From positions 1 through 64,000 of the forward strand of contig JAAELT010000458.1 in NCBI GenBank assembly GCA_024226315.1: a stretch of 64,000 nucleotides of DNA. The letters are read 5' to 3'. The translations under genes and the position numbers were made by a program. This DNA comes from a bacterium. Its GTDB lineage: Bacteria; Acidobacteriota; Thermoanaerobaculia; Multivoradales; J023. Position 1 is the stretch's first letter. Each line of letters begins with the position of its first letter. Shown here in pieces: positions 51,535 through 61,375 of the stretch. The notes under the pieces are model-generated. The model saw only the letters and a program-made list of their open reading frames with translations. It was not told the DNA's origin and searched no databases.

Positions 51535-54117
51535 ATGGGGCAGTCCAGGTCCCAGACCCAGAGCACGGGTCGTCGAGGCACGCGCCACGCTGTCATGCGG
51601 CGTCCGCCCGAGGGGCGGCTGCCGCGGATGCAGCACAGCCTCCGCCGGTGGTGGCGCAATCTGCTGGAGCAGAGCCCGCTGTGGATCGTTCTCTTCGTGC
51701 TGATCTCGACTTGGTGCCTGCTGCCCGACCGAATCTTCTTCGAGGAGCGGGTCGAGCCCGGCACCATCGCCGCGCGCACCTACATCGCGGATCAGGATCT
51801 CTCGGTACCCAACGAGGAAGCGACCCGGGAGCTCCAAGAACAGGCGCGCGAGAAGGTGCTGCCGGTCTACGATTTCGATCGCTCGATCGAGGCGGATCGG
51901 CGGCGGCAGCTGGCCGTGTTGTTCGAGACCGGGCGCCTGGCTCTGGCGCCGCCACCTGAGAGCTCCGAGGACAGTCCCGAGGCTGACGGTCGGCCTGCCG
52001 TGGGCCCCGAACCCGCCGCGTCGCCGGCCCTGGGAGCGGAGGACGAAGACGGGAGCCCGGGCGCTGATCTCTTCGCCCGGCTCGGCGAGGCGAGCACGTT
52101 CAAGATCGATGAGAGCCAGGTCGAGCTGCTGGCGGCCAAGGAGTTCTCCCCCGAGATCGAGGACCGCCTGACCAGCATCCTGAGTCGCGTGCTGCATCAG
52201 GGCGTGGTCAGCGACAAGGATCTGCTGCTCGAGAACCGGGTGCTCGGTATTACCGTGCAGGAGTTGCCCTCGGGGTTCCGCAAGAGCCAGCTCGATCTCT
52301 ACGACTATCTGGACTACCCCGAACAGGTCCGCCGGGTGGTGGAGCTAGACCTCTTGAGCTGGAGCGGCGTCAGAAAGAAGGAGCGCGCGGTCTTCGCCGA
52401 AGTCGTCCTGGCCAACGTCGCCCCCAACCTGACGTTCAACTCGAGTGCCACCCTGGATCTCAAGAACGGGGCCGCCGCCGGAGTCGGCACGGTGTCGCGC
52501 ACTTTTCGCCAGGGCGAGGTGATCGCCCGCAAGGGCGCCAAGATCGATGCCGGCACCGCCCGGGCGATCGAGCAGATGGCGGGCACCAGGGACTTCCGGC
52601 GCCTGCTGCTCACCGGGCTCGGAACCTTCCTGATGGCGGCGGCGACGACGCTGCTGGTGTGGCTGATGTGCGGGCAGGGAGAGCGGCGCGACCGCAGTCG
52701 CGAGCGCATGGTGAGCGAGAGCCTTATCCTTCTGGTGCTGCACCTTCTCGGGGCTCGCCTCGCGTACTTCATTGCCGAGGCAATAGGCAACGCGATCCAG
52801 CGCGAGCCCTTCAGCTCGATCGAGAGCTACGTCTTCGCCATCCCGCTTGCGTCCCTGGCGCTGCTGGCGGTGTTGCTCTACGGCCGCGACGCGGCTCTGG
52901 TGCTGTCGTTGGTGTTCGCGCTGCTGGTGGGACACATTGTTGGAACTGACGCCATCTGGATGATGATGGTTTACGCCCTGGCGAGCTCGCTGGCGGCTGT
53001 CTTCGCGCTCGACCATAGGCAGTTCAAGCAGCGCTCCGCGATGACCCGCGCCGGCGCGGTCGTCGGTCTGGTCAACGTTGCGGCTCTGTTGACCTTGAAG
53101 GCGATGAGCGGCGAGGTCACCGGCGGCCTTCAGCAGCTGGGTTTCGATCTGGTCTGCGGTTTCTTGGGCGGCCTCCTAGCGGCGGCTGTGGCCAGTTTCG
53201 CGGTGCCGATCTTCGAGGGGCTGTTCCAGATCACGACCTCGATCAAGCTGATCGAGCTGGCGAATCCGAACTTGCCGATCCTTCGGCGCCTGGCGTTCGA
53301 GGCGCCGGGGACGTTCCAGCACTCCCTGGCGGTTGCCAACCTGGCGAAGTCGGGGTGCGAAGCGATCGACGGCGACTCGGTGCTGGTCAACACCGGCGCT
53401 CTCTACCACGACATTGGCAAGATCTTCCGGCCGCGGTATTTCATCGAGAACCAGCAGCCGGGCCAGAACCCACACGACAAGATCCAGCCCTCGATGAGCG
53501 CGCTGATCCTGATCAATCACGTCAAGGAGGGTCTCGAGCTGGCCTACAAGCTGAATCTGCCGCAGCCGATCCTCGACGCCATCGAGCAGCATCACGGCAC
53601 GCGCTTGATCAAGTTCTTCTACAATCGCGCCCAGGAGCGATGCGACCCTTGCACCGAGGCAATCCGAGAAGAGGAATTCCGCTACCCCGGGCCCAAGCCG
53701 CAGTCGAAGGAGATGGGCATTCTGATGCTTGCTGACGCCGTGGAAGCCGCCAGTCGGACCCTGGTGAACCCCGGCCGGCAGCAGCTTCGCAATCTTCTGC
53801 AGGCGTTGTTCGACGATTGCCTTCAAGACGGCCAGCTCGACCACACCGATCTCACCCTGGGTGATCTGCACAAGGTGGAGGAGGCTTTCCTGCGGGTGCT
53901 GACCAACATCTACCATCGCCGGGTGGACTATCCCGGCTTCGACTTCAATCGCCCAGCCACCGGCGAGGACCGTCCGAGGAAGCGACGTCCGGCGAAGACC
54001 GGCGAGCTCCAGCTACCTCAGGCTGAGGCGCCCCCGCCGGCAGCGGCCGAGCCGGGGACTCCTCAGCCGGCCGCCGGCATTCCCGACCCCGCGAGCGAAG
54101 AGTGGAGGGCCAGCTGA
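51535..54117 (+). CDS. pgpH: 7TM-HD family cyclic-di-AMP phosphodiesterase (PgpH/YqfF type)
   Basis: 860 aa. One N-terminal helix, an extracytoplasmic 7TMR-HDED domain (~60-360), seven membrane helices (~365-570), and a cytoplasmic HD domain (~590-790) with 'GTFQHSLAVANLAKSG', 'ALYHDIGKIFRPRYFIENQ', 'LILINHVKEG' and 'IEQHHGTRLIKFFY', the metal-binding set of c-di-AMP phosphodiesterases. An acidic/proline tail ends the protein. It degrades c-di-AMP, implying c-di-AMP signalling here. Confidence 0.93.
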   Translation: MGQSRSQTQSTGRRGTRHAVMRRPPEGRLPRMQHSLRRWWRNLLEQSPLWIVLFVLISTWCLLPDRIFFEERVEPGTIAARTYIADQDLSVPNEEATRELQEQAREKVLPVYDFDRSIEADRRRQLAVLFETGRLALAPPPESSEDSPEADGRPAVGPEPAASPALGAEDEDGSPGADLFARLGEASTFKIDESQVELLAAKEFSPEIEDRLTSILSRVLHQGVVSDKDLLLENRVLGITVQELPSGFRKSQLDLYDYLDYPEQVRRVVELDLLSWSGVRKKERAVFAEVVLANVAPNLTFNSSATLDLKNGAAAGVGTVSRTFRQGEVIARKGAKIDAGTARAIEQMAGTRDFRRLLLTGLGTFLMAAATTLLVWLMCGQGERRDRSRERMVSESLILLVLHLLGARLAYFIAEAIGNAIQREPFSSIESYVFAIPLASLALLAVLLYGRDAALVLSLVFALLVGHIVGTDAIWMMMVYALASSLAAVFALDHRQFKQRSAMTRAGAVVGLVNVAALLTLKAMSGEVTGGLQQLGFDLVCGFLGGLLAAAVASFAVPIFEGLFQITTSIKLIELANPNLPILRRLAFEAPGTFQHSLAVANLAKSGCEAIDGDSVLVNTGALYHDIGKIFRPRYFIENQQPGQNPHDKIQPSMSALILINHVKEGLELAYKLNLPQPILDAIEQHHGTRLIKFFYNRAQERCDPCTEAIREEEFRYPGPKPQSKEMGILMLADAVEAASRTLVNPGRQQLRNLLQALFDDCLQDGQLDHTDLTLGDLHKVEEAFLRVLTNIYHRRVDYPGFDFNRPATGEDRPRKRRPAKTGELQLPQAEAPPPAAAEPGTPQPAAGIPDPASEEWRAS

Positions 54118-54121
54118 GACG

Positions 54122-54643
54122 GTGAGCGCCGGGCAGCTTCGCACATCCAGTTCGCGTCGCTCGGCCTGGAGGCGGTGTGAGATCCACCTCCAGAATCCCT
54201 GTCGGTACCCGGAAGCGGGCGCGCGGCGGCTACGGCCCTGGCTCGAACCGTTGATCGACGAGCTGGCGCCGCGGGCCGAGAGCTTCGCCGTGCGCTTCGT
54301 CAGCGATCGCGAGATGCGTCGCTTGAACTCGGCCTTTCGCCGGCGCGACGAGCCGACCGACGTGCTGAGCTTCTCGGGGGATTTCGATTCGGCAAGTCGG
54401 CCGGCCCCTGCGGACGGCGACGTCGCCGATCTCGAATCGGGGCTTCATCTCGGCGACGTCGTGATCTCGGTTCCGACCTCGCGCCGGCAGGCCGATCACC
54501 TCGGGCACAGTGTCGAGACCGAGCTTCGAATCCTGTTGCTGCACGGCGTGCTGCACTGTCTTGGGCACGACCACGAGACCGATGGCGGAGATATGAATCG
54601 TCTGGAGAGGCGCTTGCGGCGCCGGTATCTCGCCCATGAGTGA
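54122..54643 (+). CDS. ybeY: Endoribonuclease YbeY
   Basis: 173 aa. The zinc site H-x3-H-x5-H is H141, H145, H151 in 'HGVLHCLGHDHETDGGDM'. 'FVSDREMRRLNSAFRRRDEPTDVLSF' contains the conserved N-x-x-x-R-x-x-x-x-x-T-D-V-L-S-F region. It processes 16S rRNA 3' ends and acts in ribosome quality control. The GTG start lies 4 bp after the pgpH stop; its end overlaps the next start. Confidence 0.92.
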   Translation: MSAGQLRTSSSRRSAWRRCEIHLQNPCRYPEAGARRLRPWLEPLIDELAPRAESFAVRFVSDREMRRLNSAFRRRDEPTDVLSFSGDFDSASRPAPADGDVADLESGLHLGDVVISVPTSRRQADHLGHSVETELRILLLHGVLHCLGHDHETDGGDMNRLERRLRRRYLAHE

Positions 54644-55904
54644 GCCCACGGTTCCTCTATACCTGAGCGGCTGGTGTTTCACGCTGGCGTTGCCGCTGAC
54701 GGTGCTGGCGTCGGTCCTCTCCGCGCTGCTCGGACGCAGCGGCCTGATCCGGCTGCGCCACTGGGCCGAGGAAGCGGGTGGAGGCCTGCGGAGACTAGGC
54801 GACGAGCCGGCCGCGTTCGAAGCTTTTCGCCTTCTGGTGAGCCTCACCGCCAAACTCATGCCCCTGATCCTGGCCGGTTCTCTGTGGGCGATTCTCGCCG
54901 CCTGGCGGGTCGCCGACGCCTGGTGGATCGCGCCGTTGACGGTTGCGGTGCTGCTGTTGCTCATCGAGTGGCTCAACAGCAGCCTGGTCGAGCTGCATTC
55001 AGAAGACTCGCTCAGGACGCTGACCATGGTGCTGCGGCCGATCTACGCGGTAAGCCGCCCGGCCGTCTGGCTGCTGAGCCGGTTCATCCCCGTCACCGAC
55101 ACCTCCGAGGAGGAGGAAGACGAGGACGAGGCCTCGGAAGAAGAGATCGATGCCTTCATCGACGTCGGTCTGCGCGAAGGCATCCTGGAGCCCGAGGAAG
55201 AGGAGCTGGTGCGCAGTATCGTCGATTTCGGGGACACCCAGGTCCGCAGCGTCATGACACCGAGAGTCGAGATGCGCAGCGTCTCCGCCGACGCCAGTCT
55301 CGAAGAGCTCGCCAAGGCGTTCTTCGACTGGAAACATGCTCGGCTTCCTGTCTACAGTAAGTCGATCGATCAGATCGTCGGCATCCTCCACATCCGGGAT
55401 CTGTTCGAGGCGATCCATGGCGGGCTGGACAAGGACGCCACCGCACTCAGCAACCCGCCACACTACGTGCCGGAATCCAAGCCCTTGCGTGAGCTACTCG
55501 AAGAGATGCAGAAACGCCAGCAGCAGATGGCCATCGTGGTCGATGAGTACGGCGGCGTGGCGGGCCTGGTGACGGTGGAAGACCTGGTGGAAGAGATCGT
55601 CGGCGAGATTGCCGACGAGCACGAGCGGCCCCGCCGGCACCGCGTGAAGCTCGACGATCACCGTTGGCGGGTGCGCGGCCGGATCCCGCTCGAGGATCTC
55701 GGTGAGCTCTTCGATCTTGACTTCGACGACCTGCCCTACGAGACCGTTTCGGGGCTGATCTGTGGCGAGCTGGGCTACGTGCCCAAGGCCGGCGAGGTGG
55801 TCGATACCCACGGCCTGACGTTTGCCATCGAGGAGGCCGACGAGCGCCGGGTGATGACTGTCGCGGTGGGCCGCGAGGTGATCGAGGAGGCACGGAAGGC
55901 TTGA
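54636..55904 (+). CDS. CorC/HlyC-family CBS-domain transporter-associated protein
   Basis: 422 aa. Three or four N-terminal helices (~10-140); an acidic stretch 'SEEEEDEDEASEEEIDAFID'; 'VRSVMTPRVEMRSVSADASL' opens the first CBS motif; 'MAIVVDEYGGVAGLVTVEDL' closes the pair; and a CorC_HlyC domain (~335-420) follows. This is the membrane-bound CNNM/CorB-like form, probably in divalent cation handling. It overlaps ybeY by 8 bp. Confidence 0.88.
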   Translation: MSEPTVPLYLSGWCFTLALPLTVLASVLSALLGRSGLIRLRHWAEEAGGGLRRLGDEPAAFEAFRLLVSLTAKLMPLILAGSLWAILAAWRVADAWWIAPLTVAVLLLLIEWLNSSLVELHSEDSLRTLTMVLRPIYAVSRPAVWLLSRFIPVTDTSEEEEDEDEASEEEIDAFIDVGLREGILEPEEEELVRSIVDFGDTQVRSVMTPRVEMRSVSADASLEELAKAFFDWKHARLPVYSKSIDQIVGILHIRDLFEAIHGGLDKDATALSNPPHYVPESKPLRELLEEMQKRQQQMAIVVDEYGGVAGLVTVEDLVEEIVGEIADEHERPRRHRVKLDDHRWRVRGRIPLEDLGELFDLDFDDLPYETVSGLICGELGYVPKAGEVVDTHGLTFAIEEADERRVMTVAVGREVIEEARKA

Positions 55905-56839
55905 GGGTCGAGGAGCCCCGGGAGGGAGCCGTGCCGGGAGAGCCCTACCGGGCAGGTTGCGTGGCGCTCGTCGGCCGGCCCAACGCCGGCAAGTCGACGC
56001 TGATGAACCTTCTCCTGCGGGAGAAAGTGGCGATCGTCTCGGACAAGCCCCAGACCACCCGCAACAGGCTGGTGGGCATCCTCAGTGAGCTGCGCGGCCA
56101 GATGGTTTTCTACGACACGCCGGGAGTTCATCGCCCCAAGCACCGGATGAATCGACGCATGGTGAAGGCGGCACAGGAAGCCCTGAACGACGCGGACGCT
56201 GTGTGCCTGTTGGTCGATGTCAGCAAGCACTACGGCCGTGGCGACGCCTTCATGCTCGAGTGGCTGGAGAATGCCGAGGCGCCCAAGATCGTCCTCTTGA
56301 ACAAGATCGACCTGATCGACAAACGGCGGCTGCTGCCGCGCATCGCGATCTATGCCGAGCACGGCTTCGAAGAGATCGTGCCGATCAGCGCTCAGCAGGC
56401 GGACGGCACCGATCGCCTGCTCGAGATCCTTTGGCGGCTGCTGCCGGAGGGCGAGCCGCTCTACGATCCGGAGCTGCTGACCATCCACCCCGAGCGATTC
56501 CTGGTCGCCGAGCGCATTCGCGAGAAGGTGCTGGAGCGAACCCGGGACGAGCTTCCGTTCAGCGTCGCGGTGACGATCGACGCCTGGGAGCAGCGTGCCG
56601 GCGACCTGGTGGCCATCCACGCCTCGATCCTCGCCGAACGCACGAGCCAGAAGAAGATCCTGCTGGGAGCGGGCGGGCGTCAGATCAAGGCGATCGGCAT
56701 CGCGGCGCGGCGCGATCTCGAAGACTTCCTCGAGCAGCGAGTGTTCCTCGATCTCACCGTGCGGGTGGCGAGGGAGTGGCGCGAGAACACGCGGATCCTC
56801 TCGCAGCTCGACCGGGCTCCGTTCGACATCGCGCGATGA
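55901..56839 (+). CDS. era: GTPase Era
   Basis: 312 aa from a TTG overlapping the previous stop; a GTG at 55931 is an alternative. G1 'VGRPNAGKSTLMNLLL', G2 'SDKPQTTRNRLVGI', G3 'DTPGVHRPK', G4 'LLNKIDLID', then the C-terminal KH domain 'LGAGGRQIKAIGIAARRDLE'. It chaperones 16S rRNA maturation, functionally linked to YbeY upstream. Confidence 0.95.
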   Translation: MRVEEPREGAVPGEPYRAGCVALVGRPNAGKSTLMNLLLREKVAIVSDKPQTTRNRLVGILSELRGQMVFYDTPGVHRPKHRMNRRMVKAAQEALNDADAVCLLVDVSKHYGRGDAFMLEWLENAEAPKIVLLNKIDLIDKRRLLPRIAIYAEHGFEEIVPISAQQADGTDRLLEILWRLLPEGEPLYDPELLTIHPERFLVAERIREKVLERTRDELPFSVAVTIDAWEQRAGDLVAIHASILAERTSQKKILLGAGGRQIKAIGIAARRDLEDFLEQRVFLDLTVRVAREWRENTRILSQLDRAPFDIAR

Positions 56840-56884
56840 TAAGCTGCCGAGGCGCTCGAGCAGCCCCGTGACCATCGAACAGAC

Positions 56885-57571
56885 ATGGACGTCATCCCTG
56901 AGATCCTGCCCGTTTTCCCGCTGACCGGCGCTCTGCTGCTGCCCGGTGGACGCCTGCCGCTTCACGTCTTCGAAGAGCGCTATCGCAACATGGTGGAAGA
57001 CGTGCTGGAGGAGGATCTCGCCATCGGCATCATCCAGCCCTTCAAGGGGATGCCCGAGAGCGAAGAGGAGGACGGCGACATTGCTGATGCCGGTGCCGTC
57101 ACCGAGGAGGTCGATGACCTCGAGCTGTACGAGGTCGGCTGCGCTGGATTGATCGAACGCTGGGAGCGCCTGCAGGACGGCAGGTTCATTCTGCTGCTGC
57201 GGGGCATTCGCCGGTTTTCCGTGCAGCGCGAGCTGCCAATGGCGCGCGGTTATCGACGGGTCGTTGCCGACTACGAGCGGTTCACCGTCGACGACTCGGA
57301 CATCGAGGCGGAGGTCTCGCCGGATCAGCTGATGGCGGCGTTGCGACACTTTGCGGAGATGCACAAGGTACCGCTCGAGCTCGATCGGCTGGGCGAGCTC
57401 TCTGGCCTGGCGCTGCTCAACAGCATCGCCATGGCTCTGCCGTTCATGCCGGCGGAGAAGCAGGCGCTGCTCGAGGCACCGGACGTCTCGGAGCGCCACG
57501 AGATGCTGCTGACTCTGCTCGACATGGGCATCGAGCTCCGGTCCGACGTACCACCGCCGCTACTGAATTGA
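56885..57571 (+). CDS. LON substrate-binding-domain protein
   Basis: 228 aa made only of the LON N-terminal (PUA-like) domain: 'ILPVFPLTGALLLPGGRLPL', 'VFEERYRNMVEDVLEED', 'VGCAGLIERWERLQDGRFIL', 'LLRGIRRFSV'. It lacks the AAA+ and protease domains, as in many free-standing LON-domain proteins of unknown role. Ends with ATGA-type coupling to the DUF3604 gene. Confidence 0.88.
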   Translation: MDVIPEILPVFPLTGALLLPGGRLPLHVFEERYRNMVEDVLEEDLAIGIIQPFKGMPESEEEDGDIADAGAVTEEVDDLELYEVGCAGLIERWERLQDGRFILLLRGIRRFSVQRELPMARGYRRVVADYERFTVDDSDIEAEVSPDQLMAALRHFAEMHKVPLELDRLGELSGLALLNSIAMALPFMPAEKQALLEAPDVSERHEMLLTLLDMGIELRSDVPPPLLN

Positions 57572-59601
57572 TGCCCCGAGGCTGTAGTCGCCGGCGGTTT
57601 CGGGCCGTCGGCCTCGTCTTCGCCCTGCTGTGCTCGGGCGCCGTGTTCGGTTCCTGCCGGGGTCGTGAGCAGCTGGTGTCCGGCGGCGGCGAGCTCGCCT
57701 CGCCGGAAGAGCCGCTGCGGCGCCCGAAGCCCGAGCTGCTCGAGTCGCTGCGCCAGGACCTCGCTCTCGAGCGCCACCCCGCGGACGGTGGTGGCAGGGC
57801 CTGGCTCGATCCGTCCCCGCCACCGGCCCGCGTCTCGACTCCAGGGACCTGGGTGATCGTTTACCAGGCGGGGGAGCTCGGCATTGCCGAAGGCGGCATG
57901 ATCTACCTCCAGGTCTCGCCTTTCTGGGGCTGGTCGACGCCACAGGTGGAGCGACCCGACGCGCCCGGCTACACGCAAGTCACGACCGACGCCGCCGGCG
58001 TCGAGCTGACGTCCCGGACTCTGGATCAGCAACTGCTGGGCATTGCAGTCGGCGGTAGCGCGATGGCAGCTGGCGAGCGGGTGCGGATCGTCTATGGCGC
58101 CGGCATCGTCGGCTCCCGAGCCGATCGCTTCGCCGAGCGCGGATCACGCTTCTGGATCGCGGTCGACGGCGACGGTGACGGCGTGCGCGCGGTGCTCGCC
58201 GACTCTCCGAGCGTCGACGTCGAGGCCGCGGCGCCGTCCATGTTGGTGGCGACCGGGCCGTCGACGGCGCGGCCGGGGGACACTGTACGCCTGACGCTGG
58301 CGTTTCTCGACGGCCTGGGTAACGCCGGCGCGCCGGTCGACGGCACGGTTCGATTGCTGGCACCGGCCGGCGTCGTCGCGCCGGAATCGGTCCGTTTGCG
58401 GCCGGCCGATCGCGGCCGCAAGACAGTGGACCTAATGGTGAACGAGCCCGGCGTGGTGCGCGTGATGGCCTCCGGCCCCGGCGGGTTGACGGCCGAGAGC
58501 AACCCGCTTCAGGTTTCCCCCCAGGGCTCACGGGTGTTGTGGGGCGACCTGCAGAATCACTCCAACGCTTCGGACGGCACCGCGGTGCCCGAAGATCAGT
58601 TCCACTACGCCCGCGACGTCGCGGCGCTCGACGTGATGGCTTTGACCGACCACGACCACTGGGGATTGCTCTTCCTCGATCAGCAGCCCGAGATATGGTC
58701 CGAGATCGGCGAGCTGACGCGCCGCTTCCACCAACCGGGCCGGTTCGTCACCCTGCTCGGTTACGAGTGGACCAGCTGGATCCACGGCCATCGTCACGTG
58801 TTGTTTTTCGATGACGACGGCCCGCTGCTCAGCTCGGTCGATCCTGCCTACGACGAGCCGGCCGAGTTGTGGCACGGGCTGCGCGGCAGGCGCGCGCTGA
58901 CCCTCGCACATCACTCCGCGGGTGGCCCGGTATCGACGGATTGGAGCATCGCGCCGGATCCGGAGCTCGAGCCGGTGACCGAGATCGTCTCGGTGCATGG
59001 CTCCAGTGAGGCCGACGACTCGCCGTTTCTGATCCATCGCCCGGTGGCGGGAAATTTCGTGCGCGACGCCTTGGGCCGCGGCTATCGCCTCGGCTTCCTG
59101 GGCTCGAGCGACGGCCACGACGGCCACCCGGGGCTCGGACATCTGGCTTCGCCCAGCGGCGGTCTGGCCGCCATCCTTGCCGAGGATCTCACCCGCGAAG
59201 GGGTCTACCAGGCCCTGAAGGCGCGCCGGGTCTACGCCACTAGCGGTCCGCGCATCTTGCTCAGGGTGAGCTTCGGCGGTCACCGTATGGGTGCCGAGAT
59301 TCCGGTCGGATCCGGTTCAGAGCGCGGTACGGGCGAGGCCGTTCCCGGCATCGGCGTCGACACCCTGGTGGCGCGCGTCATTGCGCCGGCCGCTCTCAGC
59401 CTGGTCGACGTCGTTCGTAGCGGCCGGGTGGTGGAGTCGGTCGACTGCGCCGGCGAGCGCGAGTGCGCGTTCGGCGCGGCCTTTCCCGATCTCGAGCCCG
59501 GCGAGTATCTATATGTGCGCGCGGTGCAGGAGAATGGCGGCGCGGCGTGGTCGAGCCCGTTCTTCTTCGTCGCGTCGGGCGCGGCGGCGCAAGCTCCCTG
59601 A
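57571..59601 (+). CDS. DUF3604 / PHP-fold metal-dependent phosphoesterase-like exported protein
   Basis: 676 aa from the ATG at 57571. A signal sequence 'VGLVFALLCSGAVFGSC' with a possible lipobox Cys suggests a lipoprotein. Residues ~45-305 form beta-sandwich domains. The PHP-like domain starts at 'VLWGDLQNHSNASDGTAVPED' with 'DVMALTDHDHWG', 'YEWTSWIHGHRHVLFF', 'LAHHSAGG' and 'GSSDGHDGHPG', giving the usual multi-His/Asp metal site. DUF3604 proteins are uncharacterised; a hydrolase on an envelope or extracellular substrate is inferred. Confidence 0.82.
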   Translation: MPRGCSRRRFRAVGLVFALLCSGAVFGSCRGREQLVSGGGELASPEEPLRRPKPELLESLRQDLALERHPADGGGRAWLDPSPPPARVSTPGTWVIVYQAGELGIAEGGMIYLQVSPFWGWSTPQVERPDAPGYTQVTTDAAGVELTSRTLDQQLLGIAVGGSAMAAGERVRIVYGAGIVGSRADRFAERGSRFWIAVDGDGDGVRAVLADSPSVDVEAAAPSMLVATGPSTARPGDTVRLTLAFLDGLGNAGAPVDGTVRLLAPAGVVAPESVRLRPADRGRKTVDLMVNEPGVVRVMASGPGGLTAESNPLQVSPQGSRVLWGDLQNHSNASDGTAVPEDQFHYARDVAALDVMALTDHDHWGLLFLDQQPEIWSEIGELTRRFHQPGRFVTLLGYEWTSWIHGHRHVLFFDDDGPLLSSVDPAYDEPAELWHGLRGRRALTLAHHSAGGPVSTDWSIAPDPELEPVTEIVSVHGSSEADDSPFLIHRPVAGNFVRDALGRGYRLGFLGSSDGHDGHPGLGHLASPSGGLAAILAEDLTREGVYQALKARRVYATSGPRILLRVSFGGHRMGAEIPVGSGSERGTGEAVPGIGVDTLVARVIAPAALSLVDVVRSGRVVESVDCAGERECAFGAAFPDLEPGEYLYVRAVQENGGAAWSSPFFFVASGAAAQAP

Positions 59602-59665
59602 ACCCTCTGAAAGGAGCCGAGTTATCTCTCACATCGAAGGAAACCTCCGCGGCATCAAGACCTCC

Positions 59666-61339
59666 ATGAGACGCGCTCTCGAGCGCACCTACCGACGCCG
59701 GGTGGCGCCCAGCGAGGTGGTCTCGCCGGAGCTCGCCAGGCACCTGGCCGAGGTGTCGGGGCAGCTCGGACGGCAGGTGGGGGTGGTGGTCTCCCGCGAC
59801 GGCGCGATCCGCAACGTCGTGGTCGGTGACGCCACTACACTGCACCTGCCGGATGTCGGCAGACTGCGCGGCGGCGTGGGGCGTTTCCGCGGCCTACGCC
59901 TGGTGCACACCCATTTGCGTGGCGAGCCGCTGTCCGCCGACGATCTCAACGACCTCGCGCTGCTACGCCTCGACGCCGTGGCGATGATCCAGGTGGCGCC
60001 GGAGGGCGGCGCGGGCCGGATCGAGGTAGCGCTGTTGTCACCCGCCGGCAAGGCCGGCGAGAGTGGCGAGACGGCGGATTTCTTTCGCCGCTTCGAAGCG
60101 CGCGACGTCTTTACGCTGGATCTCGACTTCGAGGCCGAGGTGCGCGCGCTCGAGGCCGAGCTCACCCGCCTCACCCGTGGCGCGGCGGGCAAGACGCGCA
60201 AGGAACGGGCGCTGGTGCTCGGCGTCACCCCGGACGACGAGCGCTTCGCCGAGATGCTCGAGCTGGTCGCCGCGGCCGGTGTCGAGATCGCTGGCCAGAA
60301 GCGGCAGAAGCGGCGCCGGGTGCATCCCAAGACTGTCTTCGGCAAGGGCAAGCTCACCGAGATCGTGTTCGAGAGCATGCGCCGGGGCGCCGACGTGGCG
60401 ATCTTCGATATCGACCTCAAGCCCGCCCAGGCGCGCGCCTTCGAGGACGCTACGGGGCTCAAGGCGATCGACCGGACGCAACTGATCCTCGACATCTTCG
60501 CGCAGCGGGCGAAGAGCCGCGACGGCAAACTGCAGGTCGAGCTGGCACAGTTGCGCTACTCGCTGCCGCGCCTCACCGACAAGGACGCCGGCCTGTCGCG
60601 GCTGACCGGCGGCATCGGCGGCCGCGGCCCCGGTGAGACGGTGATGGAGATCGGCCGTCGGCGGCTGCGCGACCGGATCCGCAAGCTCGAGGGCCAGATC
60701 GAGAAGCTGTCCAAGCAACGCGACCTGCGCCGCCGCCGCCGGCGCGAAGAGAGGATCCCGATCCTGTCGATCATCGGCTATACCAACGCCGGCAAGAGCA
60801 CCCTGCTCAATGCGCTGACGCGCAGCAAAGTTGAGGCTGCGGACCAGCTGTTCATGACGCTCGATCCCACCAGCCGGCGGCTGCGTTTCCCGCGCGAAGG
60901 CGAGGTGGTGATCACCGACACCGTGGGCTTCATCTCGGATCTGCCGGCGGATCTGTTGACCGCTTTTCGGGCCACGTTGGAGGAGCTGGCCGACGCCGAC
61001 CTCCTTTTGCACGTGGTCGACGTCGCCGACGAGCGGCTGGAGGAGAAGAAACGGTCTGTCGAGAGGCTCCTGGCGGAGCTCGATCTCGACGAGATCCCCC
61101 GGCTGGTGGTACTCAACAAGGCGGATCTGGTTCCGGCCGCCGAGGCGGCGGCGCTGGCTTCGCGGCATCAAGGCGCGACGGTGAGCGCCGCGAAGCGGCG
61201 GGGGCTGAAGGCGCTCGTCGTCGCCGCCGAAGAGGCGATGGGGCGCCGCCGTCCCTTGATGCGCGACTACGAATCAGAATCAGAGCGAACTTTTCCCGAG
61301 CCGATTCCGTCAGGGAAGAAAGGGGAAGCTCCGAACTGA
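59666..61339 (+). CDS. hflX: Ribosome-associated GTPase HflX
   Basis: 557 aa from the first ATG (59666). Homologous N-terminal sequence ('SHIEGNLRGIK') continues upstream in frame without any ATG, GTG or TTG, and an AAAGGAG at 59610-59616 sits 7 nt before an ATC codon at 59624, so the real start may be that ATC. Motifs: 'HPKTVFGKGKLTEIV', 'GGIGGRGPGETVMEIGRRR', G1 'GYTNAGKSTLLNAL', G3 'DTVGFISDLPADL', G4 'VLNKADLV'. It splits stalled or stress-damaged ribosomes. Confidence 0.93.
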   Translation: MRRALERTYRRRVAPSEVVSPELARHLAEVSGQLGRQVGVVVSRDGAIRNVVVGDATTLHLPDVGRLRGGVGRFRGLRLVHTHLRGEPLSADDLNDLALLRLDAVAMIQVAPEGGAGRIEVALLSPAGKAGESGETADFFRRFEARDVFTLDLDFEAEVRALEAELTRLTRGAAGKTRKERALVLGVTPDDERFAEMLELVAAAGVEIAGQKRQKRRRVHPKTVFGKGKLTEIVFESMRRGADVAIFDIDLKPAQARAFEDATGLKAIDRTQLILDIFAQRAKSRDGKLQVELAQLRYSLPRLTDKDAGLSRLTGGIGGRGPGETVMEIGRRRLRDRIRKLEGQIEKLSKQRDLRRRRRREERIPILSIIGYTNAGKSTLLNALTRSKVEAADQLFMTLDPTSRRLRFPREGEVVITDTVGFISDLPADLLTAFRATLEELADADLLLHVVDVADERLEEKKRSVERLLAELDLDEIPRLVVLNKADLVPAAEAAALASRHQGATVSAAKRRGLKALVVAAEEAMGRRRPLMRDYESESERTFPEPIPSGKKGEAPN

Positions 61340-61375
61340 CAGTGCCTCGATAACAGACCCGACGAGGATTTGGCG

